Positions 53,029 through 61,316 of a stretch of 64,000 nt of DNA are shown here, one piece after another. Source of the stretch: Prevotella scopos JCM 17725 (lineage in GTDB: Bacteria > Bacteroidota > Bacteroidia > Bacteroidales > Bacteroidaceae); the NCBI RefSeq assembly GCF_018127785.1, contig NZ_CP072390.1, forward strand, positions 1,488,001 through 1,552,000, in the 5' to 3' direction. Every line of letters starts with the position of its first letter. Positions within the stretch are counted from its first letter, which is position 1. The notes beneath the pieces are model-generated. The model did no database searches, was not told the origin of the DNA, and saw nothing but the letters and a program-made list of their open reading frames with translations. Made by a program: the position numbers and the translations under genes.

Positions 53029-53664
53029 ATGAAGATTTCAATGATTATCAATACAGTGCTTGCCATTGCACTTGTATTCCTTAGTTATAAACTTGCTGTA
53101 ACTGGGAATGACAAAGGTAAGGAACAAGATAGCTCTGAAGTAGTACTCAATACGATTCTCAAGCGTACATCTATCCGCTCTTATGAGAACAAATCTGTTG
53201 AAAAGGACAAGATAGAAAAACTGCTTCGTGCAGGAATGGCTGCCCCAACAGCTATGAATAAACAGCCTTGGCATTTTATCGTTATTACGGATAAAGGGCA
53301 GCTACAAAAGCTTTCTGAGGCTAACCCCTATGCTGCTATGGCTGCAAAGGCTCCACTGGCTATCGTTGTTTGTGGTGATATGAAAAAGGCGGCTGAAGGT
53401 GATGCACGTGAGTTATGGGTTCAGGATTGCTCTGCAGCAACGGAGAATATTCTCTTGGCTGCTACAGGGATGGGACTTGGAGCCGTGTGGACGGGTACCT
53501 ACCCTTCAAAAGAACGTTGTACTGACGTAGCTAAGGTACTTGGTCTTCCAGAGTCGTTAATTCCACTAAACACGATTGTCATTGGTTATCCTGATGCTGA
53601 TGTGAGTCCGAAGGATAAATGGAATACGGAAAACATTTCATACAATACCTATGGTGAGGAGTAA
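53029..53664 (+). CDS. Exported or membrane-anchored nitroreductase family flavoprotein
   Basis: A 211-residue protein. An N-terminal hydrophobic segment (1-23, SMIINTVLAIALVFLSYKL) anchors or exports it, which is unusual because nitroreductases are normally cytosolic. The catalytic domain (about 40-205) has RTSIRSYENKSVEKDKIEKL (20 residues), AGMAAPTAMNKQPWHFIV, DCSAATENILLAATGMGLGA and the late GYP turn of the family. FMN would be the cofactor. With NAD(P)H absent outside the cytosol, electrons probably come from the flavinylated membrane protein encoded five bases upstream. The reduced substrate (quinone, nitro compound, aromatic) is unknown. Confidence 0.88.
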   Translation: MKISMIINTVLAIALVFLSYKLAVTGNDKGKEQDSSEVVLNTILKRTSIRSYENKSVEKDKIEKLLRAGMAAPTAMNKQPWHFIVITDKGQLQKLSEANPYAAMAAKAPLAIVVCGDMKKAAEGDARELWVQDCSAATENILLAATGMGLGAVWTGTYPSKERCTDVAKVLGLPESLIPLNTIVIGYPDADVSPKDKWNTENISYNTYGEE

Positions 53665-53705
53665 TAAGCGAAAGATATAAAAGCAATTTCAATAAAACAA
53701 TAAAT

Positions 53706-55202
53706 ATGAAGAAACTAATTATTGCATCCTTAGGAATGATGCTCGCAATGAATGTGAATGCTGCTAAGAAACCAAAGACAAACGCTCTGCAGTTTAATCC
53801 TGAGAGTGGAGTGAAGGCATCATTGACAATGCCTAATGGCAAAGTGGTGAATTACACGGCTTATAACAAACTTTATTTTGTTACCAACGTAGAGGATTCT
53901 ACCTATCAGTATATGAATATCTTTGTACCAGAAGGGGCTAACGAGCAGACACCTATCTTCCTCCGCACCTACGTGGGAGGTTATATGGCAAGTCAGGCAG
54001 GTGACCCACAAGCACAGGACGCCAGCGGACGTGCTTTGGCTGAGGGCTATGTTCTCGTCATTCCCGGTAGCCGTGGTCGTACTTCTACCGTAAAGAAAGG
54101 AAAGAAGACGGTTTATACTGGTCGTGCTCCGAAAGCCCTACTCGACTTAAAAGCGGCTATCCGTTACCTGCGTCACTTTGATAACCTGATACCGGGTAAT
54201 ACGGAGAAGATTATTACTGACGGTACCAGTGCAGGTGGAGCGATGTCGAGTTTGATGGGTGCAACAGGCAACAACCCTGCCTATGAGCCTCTGCTCAAGG
54301 CTATGGGTGCAGCTGACGGACGTGATGATGTCTTTGCGAGTGTGTGCTATTGCCCGATTACCGACCTCGATCATGCGGATATGGCATACGAATGGCTGTA
54401 TGGTAATACTGATAGTCGCAAGAGCCTCGCTGCAAGTAAGCAGACATTGATAAAGGAATTGGCAGCACAGTTCCCATCTTATATCAACTCACTTGGCTTG
54501 AAGAAGACTGATGGTACACTGCTAAATGCTGACAATTATCTTGACTATATCAAGCAGATTATTATCCGTAGTGCTCAGGATGCTAAAGATGCAGGTGCAG
54601 ACATCCCTGATTCTATCGGTTTTACATTCAGCAGTGAGGCAGCTTTTCAGGCTCCTATCAATGGCGGTGTAGGTATGGCGCGACCTGCAGGAATGGGTGG
54701 CGGTATGCCTCCGATGATGATGGGTGGCAGAAAAAGGGTTGGTGAATATATCACAGACCTTGATATGAACAAGTATCTTAACTACGTAGTAAGTACGCAA
54801 GCTCTCAAGGGTGTACCAGCTTTTGACAGCTATAACGTGGACGGAGCAGCTGCAAGTGGTGAGAACGGTGAGTTTGGAAACGAGCATGGTTCTGATGTTA
54901 ACTTTACTACATGGGCTGCTGCAAAGACCGGTAGCACATTGTCTGACGAGGTAAAAGAGAATGTTCGTCTGCTGAACCCTATGTATTTCATCGGTGATGC
55001 AGCTACCTCTGTTGCTCCCCACTGGTATATCCGACATGGTGCTCGCGACCGTGATACTGCTTTCCCTATCGCTATCAATATGGCAACAAAACTGCAGAAC
55101 GCAGGTAAGGATGTTAACTTCAAGCTACCTTGGAACCGCCCTCACAGTGGCGACTATGCCCTGAATGAACTCTTCAGCTGGATAGCTAAGATTGTAAAAT
55201 AA
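53706..55202 (+). CDS. Exported tannase (subtype B)-like alpha/beta hydrolase
   Basis: A 498-residue exported esterase (signal peptide 1-19). The nucleophile is Ser175 in DGTSAGGAMSSLMGATGN, the acid is in the DRDT region (about 448-450), and His480 is in NRPHSGDYALNELF. This Ser-Asp-His set and the surrounding sequences match subtype B tannases, which hydrolyse gallate esters of plant tannins. It lies 42 bases after the nitroreductase and is probably co-transcribed. Release of gallate or other phenolics outside the cytosol next to a flavin-driven reductase suggests a joint path for plant phenolics; that is inference. Other esters remain possible. Confidence 0.8.
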   Translation: MKKLIIASLGMMLAMNVNAAKKPKTNALQFNPESGVKASLTMPNGKVVNYTAYNKLYFVTNVEDSTYQYMNIFVPEGANEQTPIFLRTYVGGYMASQAGDPQAQDASGRALAEGYVLVIPGSRGRTSTVKKGKKTVYTGRAPKALLDLKAAIRYLRHFDNLIPGNTEKIITDGTSAGGAMSSLMGATGNNPAYEPLLKAMGAADGRDDVFASVCYCPITDLDHADMAYEWLYGNTDSRKSLAASKQTLIKELAAQFPSYINSLGLKKTDGTLLNADNYLDYIKQIIIRSAQDAKDAGADIPDSIGFTFSSEAAFQAPINGGVGMARPAGMGGGMPPMMMGGRKRVGEYITDLDMNKYLNYVVSTQALKGVPAFDSYNVDGAAASGENGEFGNEHGSDVNFTTWAAAKTGSTLSDEVKENVRLLNPMYFIGDAATSVAPHWYIRHGARDRDTAFPIAINMATKLQNAGKDVNFKLPWNRPHSGDYALNELFSWIAKIVK

Positions 55203-55206
55203 AGCA

Positions 55207-55702
55207 ATGAGCGATAAATATACATTCCTGACCCAGGCGCCTGTCCATCGTGTGATAGGCGCCATGGCTATACCTACCATCATCTCTATGCTGCTGACCA
55301 GTATAATCTGGTCGATACGTTTTTGTAGGTAAGATTAATACACAATCCACGGCTGCGGTAGGTATCGTTTTCAGTGTGATGTTTTTCATACAGGCCTTTT
55401 CTTTTTTCTTTGGTAATGGGTCGGGCAATTATATTTCCCGTCAGTTGGGTACTCAGAATACCAAGGATGCAGAGGTGATGGCAAGTACTGGACTTTTCTA
55501 CACATTGGTATTCTCGCTGATTGTCATGCTACTTGGATGGTTTTTCCTTGAGCCTATCAGCATTCTTTTAGGTAGTACGCCAACAATCCTACCTTATACT
55601 CGTCAATATCTGGGCATCAGTCTGCTGGGTACTCCTTTCATCATGGGTACTTTCTGCATCAATAATCAAATGCGTTTTCATGATTCCATAATAACCTTTT
55701 AA
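55207..55702 (+). pseudogene. MATE family efflux transporter remnant
   Basis: It begins as a normal gene (MSDKYTFLTQAPVHRVIGAM at ATG 55207) but breaks after MLLTSI. The expected YNLVDTFFVGKINTQST can be read only by changing frame near 55305 and again at the T run near 55320. From 55376 the frame continues (FSFFFGNGSGNYISRQLG, LLGWFFLEPISILLG) to a stop at 55700-55702. Only about 160 of some 450 residues remain, so the gene is both frameshifted and truncated. MATE proteins export drugs and metabolites with sodium or proton gradients. Confidence 0.85.
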
Positions 55703-55746
55703 AAAAGGATTGCTGAGAACAATTCGGGAACATTTATTAAAACGAA

Positions 55747-55784
55747 AAAAGCTAAGTGTTTAATAATAAACCACTTAGCTTTTT
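55747..55784 (-). terminator. Terminator of the tRNA-Leu gene
   Basis: AAAAGCTAAGTG (55747-55758) pairs with CACTTAGCTTTT (55773-55784). On the minus strand it lies seven bases beyond the tRNA and is followed by a T-rich run. Confidence 0.8.
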
Positions 55785-55790
55785 GCTTCG

Positions 55791-55872
55791 TACCCAGACC
55801 CGGGCTCGAACCGGGATGGGTTGCCCCACTGGTGTTTGAGACCAGCGCGTCTACCTATTCCGCCATCTGGGC
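55791..55872 (-). tRNA. tRNA-Leu (anticodon CAA)
   Basis: The minus strand folds as a class II tRNA. Acceptor GCCCAGA pairs with TCTGGGT (one G-U), and the anticodon arm is CTGGT-CTCAAAC-ACCAG with anticodon CAA. A long variable arm (TGGGGCAACCCA) and the T arm CCCGG-TTCGAGC-CCGGG are visible. The discriminator is A. The CCA end is not encoded. The CAA anticodon reads UUG codons. Confidence 0.95.
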
Positions 55873-55996
55873 ATGGCTGTTGTTTGAACAACGAGTGCAA
55901 AGGTAGAGAGAAAATCTGAATGTGGCAAATTTTTGAGGAATTATTTAACAACAATAAGTTGATTAATGAATATTTGTGGTATTTTACAATAAAAGA

Positions 55997-56028
55997 TTTG
56001 GAGGTATGAGTAATATAAGGTATCTTTG
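55997..56028 (+). promoter_or_regulatory. Promoter of the mannose-1-phosphate guanylyltransferase gene
   Basis: TTTG at 55997-56000 and TATCTTTG at 56021-56028 with 20 bases between, a good -33/-7 pair 31 bases before the ATG. Confidence 0.6.
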
Positions 56029-56058
56029 GAGAAAGAAACAGGTTAGCTTACAAAAATA

Positions 56059-57150
56059 ATGACTACGGAACGAAACAACTATTGCGTGATTCTTGCCGGA
56101 GGCAAGGGAAGCAGGTTATGGCCTTGGAGCAGAAACAAATTTCCAAAGCAATTTACTGATTTCTTTGGCGTAGGTCGTACTCAACTTCAACAAACTTTTG
56201 ATCGCTTTACCCATATTCTTCCCAAAGAGAACATATATATCAACACTAGTTGCGATTACCTCGACCTTGTCAGAGGACAACTGCCTGAAGTGGCGGCTGA
56301 CCATATCATGGCTGAGCCTATACATAGAAACACGGCACCAAGTGTTGCATGGGCAGTACATCGTATCATGATGTTTGACCCCAAAGCTAACATTATAATT
56401 TCACCCTCAGACCATAATATCGTAAATGACACCGCTTTCTACCATAATATTAATGAAGGATTGATGTTCGTTGAGAAAAACGATGCAATATTGACCATGG
56501 GAGTTAGCCCTACCCGACCAGAGCCTGGATATGGTTATATACAGAAAGGAGTCTATACGGGAGAAGGCGATATATATAAGGTTCAAGCTTTTACGGAGAA
56601 ACCTGACCGTGAATTTGCACAGATGTTTATGGATAGCAAAGAATGGTATTGGAACACAGGACTCTTCCTTTCTAACACAAAATATCTACGCCAATGCCTT
56701 TGTGGTTTCCTCCCCTCTGTCCTGCCTGTTGGAGAAATTGGAGAAAAGATAACGACCATAAAAGAAGAAGAGGTTTTCGTCCGGGAGAACTTTCCACGCT
56801 ATCCAAACATATCGTTAGATTATGGTGTCTTGGAAAAGTCGGAGAATGTCTATGTAATGAAGTGTGACTTCGGATGGGCAGACCTTGGTACGTGGCATGG
56901 TGTCTATGAGTCAATGAGCAAACGAGAAGGAGATAATGTCGTTATTGACTCTGATGTTATCCTTGAAGATTCAGCCAATAATATCATAAAACTTTCCAAA
57001 GGTAAATTGGGTATTATCAACGGACTAGACGGATATATCATTGTCGAAAAGGACAATGTCTTATTTATCTGCAAGAAAGAAGAATCGTCATCATTGGTGA
57101 GAAAATATGCCAATGAGGTACAGATAAAGAAAGGGGAAGAGTTTCTATAA
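56059..57150 (+). CDS. manC: Mannose-1-phosphate guanylyltransferase
   Basis: A 363-residue nucleotidyltransferase that makes GDP-mannose from mannose-1-phosphate and GTP, a precursor for GDP-fucose and surface polysaccharides. Signatures: VILAGGKGSRLWPWSRNKFPKQF (cited as LAGGKGSRLWPWSRNKFPKQ) at 10-30, EPIHRNTAPSVAWA, PSDHNI, FTEKPD and FGWADLGTWHG. The length shows the short form without the C-terminal isomerase domain. It has its own promoter and terminator and stands alone between the tRNA and the HIT gene. The gene symbol is the usual one for this activity. Confidence 0.93.
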   Translation: MTTERNNYCVILAGGKGSRLWPWSRNKFPKQFTDFFGVGRTQLQQTFDRFTHILPKENIYINTSCDYLDLVRGQLPEVAADHIMAEPIHRNTAPSVAWAVHRIMMFDPKANIIISPSDHNIVNDTAFYHNINEGLMFVEKNDAILTMGVSPTRPEPGYGYIQKGVYTGEGDIYKVQAFTEKPDREFAQMFMDSKEWYWNTGLFLSNTKYLRQCLCGFLPSVLPVGEIGEKITTIKEEEVFVRENFPRYPNISLDYGVLEKSENVYVMKCDFGWADLGTWHGVYESMSKREGDNVVIDSDVILEDSANNIIKLSKGKLGIINGLDGYIIVEKDNVLFICKKEESSSLVRKYANEVQIKKGEEFL

Positions 57151-57287
57151 GCCCCATCTACGTTGGGTAAGAAGATAACAAATTGAAGTCAGACAACGTA
57201 AAAAATTAGGCTTTTCCACGGAATTTGGAGTGATGCTATGATGTCCTTTATACCACTTATTAGTAAAAAAGATTTAGTATAACTGAC

Positions 57288-57325
57288 AAACGGAGATATA
57301 TACATTATTATATATCCCCGTTTTT
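57288..57325 (+). terminator. Terminator downstream of manC
   Basis: AAACGGAGATATATA (57288-57302) pairs with 57309-57323 with one mismatch, and the right arm runs into TTTTT. It lies about 140 bases after the stop. Confidence 0.75.
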
Positions 57326-57351
57326 CTTATTTCTTTTACAACAAATATAGC

Positions 57352-57750
57352 TTAATCCAATTCTTGAAAAGCTTTGAAAATCTTTGCAGCAATCTCCTTC
57401 TGCTCCTCAGCCTCAACCTGTACGTGATGCTTGAAATCAACATCAGCCTCGCTGTTCATTGGCAAGAGGTGGATGTGTGCATGGTTAACCTCTAATCCTA
57501 AAACGACCTGAGCCACCTTCTTACATGGAAAGACTGTCTTTATAGCACGTGCTACTTTCTTTGCAAAGATCTCAAAAGCAGCAAGTTCCTCATCATCCAT
57601 ATCGAAGATGTAATCAATCTCCTTGCGAGGAATAACAAGTGTGTGACCCTTTGTTACTGGGTCAATATCGAGAAAAGCGTAGAACTGTTCGTTCTCTGCA
57701 CATTTGTAGCTTGGTATCTCACCCGCTGCAATCTTACTGAATATTGTCAT
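57352..57750 (-). CDS. HIT family nucleotide hydrolase
   Basis: A 132-residue histidine-triad protein. The active-site motif H-x-H-x-H is visible as NHAHIHLLPM (about 91-100), and the N-terminal IFSKIAAGEIPSYKCAE and FLDIDPVTKGHTLVIP segments are characteristic of the HINT/PKCI branch. These dimeric enzymes hydrolyse AMP-amide or related nucleotide conjugates. It follows greA after 21 bases, so both form one operon; this pairing is common in Bacteroidales (from memory). Confidence 0.92.
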   Translation of the reverse strand: MTIFSKIAAGEIPSYKCAENEQFYAFLDIDPVTKGHTLVIPRKEIDYIFDMDDEELAAFEIFAKKVARAIKTVFPCKKVAQVVLGLEVNHAHIHLLPMNSEADVDFKHHVQVEAEEQKEIAAKIFKAFQELD

Positions 57751-57771
57751 ATCAACCTCCTTGTTATATTG

Positions 57772-58242
57772 TTATGCATCAATTGAAATTTTATCAATGC
57801 GAAGGGTGATAGTACCACGAGGGATGTTGATTTCAACCTCGTCGCCCACCTTTTTATTCAACAAGCCCTGTGCAATAGGAGTCTTAATTGAAATCTTGTT
57901 CAGCTTCAAGTTAGCCTCTGTCTCGCTGACAATCGTGTACTTCATCTTAGCATTTGTCTTCACGTTTGTCATTTCTACTGTGGACATAATCTGCACAGCA
58001 TCTGTGCTCAGACGTGACACATCGACGATCTTTGCCTTTGCCACGGTCATCTTCATCTCTGCAATACGTGCCTCAAGATGACGCTGTGCCTCCTTAGCGG
58101 CATCGTACTCAGAATTCTCACTCAAGTCGCCTTTATCAGCAGCTTCTGCAATCGCAGCTGATGCTTTCGGACGTTCTACAGATTCTAAATGCTGCAACTC
58201 AGCCACGAGTTTGTCGTAGCCTTCCTGTGACATATAAGCCAT
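57772..58242 (-). CDS. greA: Transcription elongation factor GreA
   Basis: A 156-residue protein that rescues backtracked RNA polymerase by stimulating transcript cleavage. The N-terminal coiled coil (about 1-75) carries the acidic tip in DLSENSEYDAAKEAQ, and the C-terminal FKBP-like domain (about 80-156) ends with VGDEVEINIPRGTITLRIDKI (cited as VGDEVEINIPRG). Length and motif positions match GreA. It has a strong promoter and a leader of about 110 bases, and leads an operon with the HIT gene. Confidence 0.95.
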   Translation of the reverse strand: MAYMSQEGYDKLVAELQHLESVERPKASAAIAEAADKGDLSENSEYDAAKEAQRHLEARIAEMKMTVAKAKIVDVSRLSTDAVQIMSTVEMTNVKTNAKMKYTIVSETEANLKLNKISIKTPIAQGLLNKKVGDEVEINIPRGTITLRIDKISIDA

Positions 58243-58361
58243 AATATCTTATTTTAAAAATTAATTGCTTTTCAATAGACATAAAAAAGACAGAATTCCA
58301 ACATCATCTCAGTGAATGCCGGAATCCCATATCCTTAAATGCCTTTATCTCTTTATTTTTT

Positions 58362-58393
58362 GCAAAGATAGGCTTAAAAAATGACATAACAAA
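58362..58393 (-). promoter_or_regulatory. Promoter of greA-HIT
   Basis: GCAAAGATA (58362-58370) reads TATCTTTGC and CAAA (58390-58393) reads TTTG on the minus strand, 19 bases apart: one of the best -33/-7 pairs in the window. Confidence 0.7.
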
Positions 58394-58496
58394 GTTTTAA
58401 GGGATAAAAATGCGTTTCAGTTAGTTTCTTAGACCATTTTCTTTCAATATAAACTTATTCATTCAACATTTATGCAATCCTTTTTACACCAGTGTT

Positions 58497-58955
58497 ATGC
58501 ACGTTGACTTACAAAAACTTATACGCTCACTCTTCCTAACCCTCCTCCTTTTTAATCCTAATGAAGCGACATTTTTCTTTTCCTTAAAATCACTTGCAAA
58601 TATAAAAGTCAGCGTACTAAAACCTGATGGAATTATTGGAAATATGAACTATCTCGGTTCTGGCGATACGATTAAAATTCCACGCATTGAGTGGGCTGTC
58701 GGAATGAGACACAAAACTATCCGAGGCGGATTGATGCCAAGCGGTCGGTTACGCATGGAGAAACTCGCCAAGTTAATTACATCAGGCAGATTAGATCTTT
58801 CATACCTCGTGACGCATCGTTTCAATGGCTTCGACCACATAAAAGAGTCACTTTACCTTATGAAGGACAAGCCATGCGACCTTATCAATCCTGTAGTGGT
58901 AATTGATAAAAAACACTATAATCTATCACATTGTCATATTATTTACTTGATATAA
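58497..58955 (+). pseudogene. C-terminal remnant of a zinc-dependent alcohol dehydrogenase
   Basis: From about 58605 the frame reads VSVLKPDGIIGNMNYLGSGD, then RIEWAVGMRHKTIRGG, RLRMEKLAKLI, YLVTHRFNGFDHIKESLYLM and KDKPCDLINPVVVI. This is the last third of NADP-dependent secondary alcohol dehydrogenases of the Thermoanaerobacter/Clostridium type. The catalytic zinc region and the front of the Rossmann fold are absent, and the first 36 codons of the frame do not resemble the family. It is therefore a decayed gene. Confidence 0.82.
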
Positions 58956-58996
58956 ATCAATAATAACACTTTTACGCAAAAAACACATCGAAAAAG

Positions 58997-59028
58997 TTGC
59001 AAATTTAAGAATTACTATTTATCTTTGC
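58997..59028 (+). promoter_or_regulatory. Promoter of the short RNA
   Basis: TTG at 58997-58999 and TATCTTTGC at 59020-59028 with 20 bases between; a perfect -7 element. Confidence 0.7.
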
Positions 59029-59034
59029 ATCGTG

Positions 59035-59095
59035 TTTTTCATAGTATTAGATTTAAGGTTAACAAAGGTTGGACTACAGCGGTAGTCCTTTTTTT
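59035..59095 (+). ncRNA. Short terminated RNA, about 60 nt (possibly Bacteroidales-1 type)
   Basis: A perfect promoter is followed after about 40 bases by a rho-independent terminator: GGACTAC (59071-59077), loop AGCG, GTAGTCC (59082-59088) and seven T. No start codon with a useful frame lies between. The linker ATAGTATTAGATTTAAGG with AACAAAG before the hairpin is familiar to me from short leader-like RNAs in Bacteroidales, in layout like the Bacteroidales-1 RNA motif; that match is from memory and unverified. Confidence 0.6.
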
Positions 59096-59287
59096 ATGCC
59101 TTTTTGTTTGCTACATAAAAACATTCTCTCCGTAAATACAAGTTTACATTATTGTTTATACCATCGATAAACCTATTTTGAGATCTTTTATCTGTGGTGC
59201 CTCGCATAATTTATAATGCTCACAAGAACCCCTACACATTCATTTTCTTCAGCCATGTTTTTTGTACATACGCCTTATAATGATAGT

Positions 59288-59331
59288 AAACACCAATGAT
59301 ATGAATAGTAAGCACCAATAACATTGGACAC
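59288..59331. repeat. 22-bp phased array, CACCAATGGTG family, copy 6 (2 worn units)
   Basis: CACCAATGATA starts at 59291 and CACCAATAACA at 59313, 22 apart. The right half-palindromes have decayed. It lies 90 bases before the GGACAATTGTCC array. Confidence 0.55.
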
Positions 59332-59418
59332 TTTAACCACATAAGCAAACTTAATACATTCTATAACCTACCCTTATCTTATCAGCAAATGTTTACCTCT
59401 TTGAAGTCCAAAAATACT

Positions 59419-59528
59419 TGATAAAGTTTATCCGAACGTCCCGAACAGTTGTTCCGAAGCACCCGGACAATTGTTCCGAAACACTCGGACAAGTTGTCCG
59501 GACGCTCCGGACAGTTTTTATTAGGACT
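59419..59528. repeat. 22-bp phased palindrome array, GGACAATTGTCC family (5 units)
   Basis: Units start at 59419, 59441, 59463, 59485 and 59507, exactly 22 apart. Their cores are GATAAAGTTTATCC, GAACAGTTGTTCC, GGACAATTGTTCC, GGACAAGTTGTCC and GGACAGTTTTT. The middle three are near-perfect palindromes. It lies in the 750-base gap between the alcohol dehydrogenase remnant and pdxT; the stretch 59529-59704 shows no gene. Confidence 0.9.
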
Positions 59529-59704
59529 TTATACATTTTCATTCAAGTTCTTTTAAAATATATTGACAGAACAATTAGAATACTACATTGAAAGTATAAG
59601 ACGTAAGTTTAAGTTAGCCATAAAAACTTATATAGGCCGTCACAGACGCTAACAAGCATCTATAACAGCCTATAAACATAAATCTCACTTATCTTATTTA
59701 GTTA

Positions 59705-60292
59705 TTATCTAGCCTTCACCATGTCCAAGAAATATTCATGTACACGCGTGTCACTATCTAATTCCGGATGAAAGGCCGTGACAAGTTGGTTTCCTTGGCG
59801 GGCAGCAACGATATGCCCATCCACTTCTGAGAGTATTTCAACCTCTCCAGCTGCTTCCTTTATATAAGGTGCACGGATGAAAGTCATAGGAATATTGCCA
59901 TCAATCCCTTTAAAAGAAGCTTCCGCATGAAAACTACCCAACTGACGACCATAGGCATTACGAGCAGCAGTCATATTCATTGTGCCCAATCGAGGAGGGA
60001 CAGGTGCAGACGGACTATTCCCTTCCACTTCATGTGCAAGGAGTATCAAACCAGCACAAGTACCAAAGACTGGCAATCCAGCTTCGATAGCTTCACGAAT
60101 AGGCTCAAGCAATCCAAGATCACGAAGGAGTTTTCCTTGTGTGGTACTCTCACCACCTGGGATAACCAATCCATCTTTCACCTGATGCCAGTCGCTCAAT
60201 TGTCTAACCTCAAAGCAATCAACACCCAGCTTATTGAGCATCATCTCATGCTCTAAGAACGCTCCCTGCAGGGCAAGAATAGCGATTCTCAT
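59705..60292 (-). CDS. pdxT: Pyridoxal 5'-phosphate synthase, glutaminase subunit
   Basis: A 195-residue class I glutamine amidotransferase that supplies ammonia to PdxS for direct synthesis of pyridoxal phosphate. Motifs: [10 protein letters not shown] at 7-16, [12 protein letters not shown], the catalytic Cys in [12 protein letters not shown] (about 79), and the His-x-Glu in [10 protein letters not shown] near 174. Its ATG overlaps the pdxS stop by four bases, giving coupled translation. Length is normal. Confidence 0.96.
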   Translation of the reverse strand: MRIAILALQGAFLEHEMMLNKLGVDCFEVRQLSDWHQVKDGLVIPGGESTTQGKLLRDLGLLEPIREAIEAGLPVFGTCAGLILLAHEVEGNSPSAPVPPRLGTMNMTAARNAYGRQLGSFHAEASFKGIDGNIPMTFIRAPYIKEAAGEVEILSEVDGHIVAARQGNQLVTAFHPELDSDTRVHEYFLDMVKAR

Positions 60293-61161
60293 TGTCCGCG
60301 CTCAGCCATGAGCACTTCAATCTCATGCTCGTTGATACCAACCATAGCCTCACCCAAGTCTTCTGATAGTTTAGCCAATTCCTTAGGATCGTTATAGTTT
60401 GTCACTGCCTTTACAATCGCTGCAGCACGCTTAGCAGGATCACCACTCTTGAAGATACCAGAACCAACGAAGACACCCTCAGCACCGAGTTGCATCATCA
60501 ACGCAGCATCAGCAGGAGTAGCTACACCACCAGCAGCGAAATTCACAACAGGCAACTTACCATTCTCATGTACATACTTCACGAGTTCGTATGGAGCCTG
60601 TAACTGCTTAGCAGCCTCAAAGAGTTCATCTTCACGCTTGCTAACGAGATCACGAATCTGGCTCTGCATCAGACGCATGTGGCTAACAGCCTGTACAACG
60701 TCACCAGTACCAGGCTCACCTTTCGTACGAATCATCGTTGCACCTTCAGCAATACGACGTAAAGCCTCGCTCAAGTTACGTGCACCACAAACGAAAGGCA
60801 CCTCAAACTGAGTCTTGTCAATATGATAGATATTATCTGCAGGAGAAAGAACCTCACTTTCGTCAATGTAATCAATCTCTATTGCCTGCAAAATCTGCGC
60901 TTCAGAGATATGACCAATACGACACTTAGCCATCACAGGAATCGTCACAGCTTCTTGAATACCCTTAATCATCTTAGGGTCACTCATACGTGAAACGCCA
61001 CCAGCAGCACGAATGTCAGCAGGGATGCGTTCCAAAGCCATTACTGCACAAGCACCTGCAGCCTCAGCGATGCGAGCCTGTTCAGGTGTTGTTACGTCCA
61101 TGATTACACCGCCCTTCAACATCTGGGCTAGATTGCGGTTTAGTTCTTGTCTATTTGTCAT
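60289..61161 (-). CDS. pdxS: Pyridoxal 5'-phosphate synthase, synthase subunit
   Basis: A 290-residue TIM-barrel enzyme. It forms pyridoxal phosphate from ribose-5-phosphate, glyceraldehyde-3-phosphate and ammonia in a 24-subunit complex with PdxT. Highly conserved parts are visible: [50 protein letters not shown] (catalytic Lys), [13 protein letters not shown] and [16 protein letters not shown]. The C-terminal tail MVGINEHEI is normal. The pair stands in one two-gene operon, upstream of which the ThiD-AraC gene ends 155 bases away. Confidence 0.97.
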   Translation of the reverse strand: MTNRQELNRNLAQMLKGGVIMDVTTPEQARIAEAAGACAVMALERIPADIRAAGGVSRMSDPKMIKGIQEAVTIPVMAKCRIGHISEAQILQAIEIDYIDESEVLSPADNIYHIDKTQFEVPFVCGARNLSEALRRIAEGATMIRTKGEPGTGDVVQAVSHMRLMQSQIRDLVSKREDELFEAAKQLQAPYELVKYVHENGKLPVVNFAAGGVATPADAALMMQLGAEGVFVGSGIFKSGDPAKRAAAIVKAVTNYNDPKELAKLSEDLGEAMVGINEHEIEVLMAERGQ

Positions 61162-61316
61162 TTTACTTAATTTATTAGAACTCCCTTCAAGGCAATACCA
61201 ACAAGTGATAGAGCATAAAGAAAGATATGTTAGTATTAATAGTTAAAATTCTATTTAAGATATTGAAAACCAAAGATAACAAGTATCTGAAATCTGATGA
61301 ATCTCAATAACTGCGC

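Noticed and set aside
58497..58955. Intact small protein of 152 residues
   Set aside because: Most of it is the C-terminal third of an alcohol dehydrogenase without active site; it is better called a remnant.
13074..59528. CRISPR arrays suggested by regular short repeats
   Set aside because: The repeats are contiguous 22-base units without spacers, and no cas gene is present in the window.
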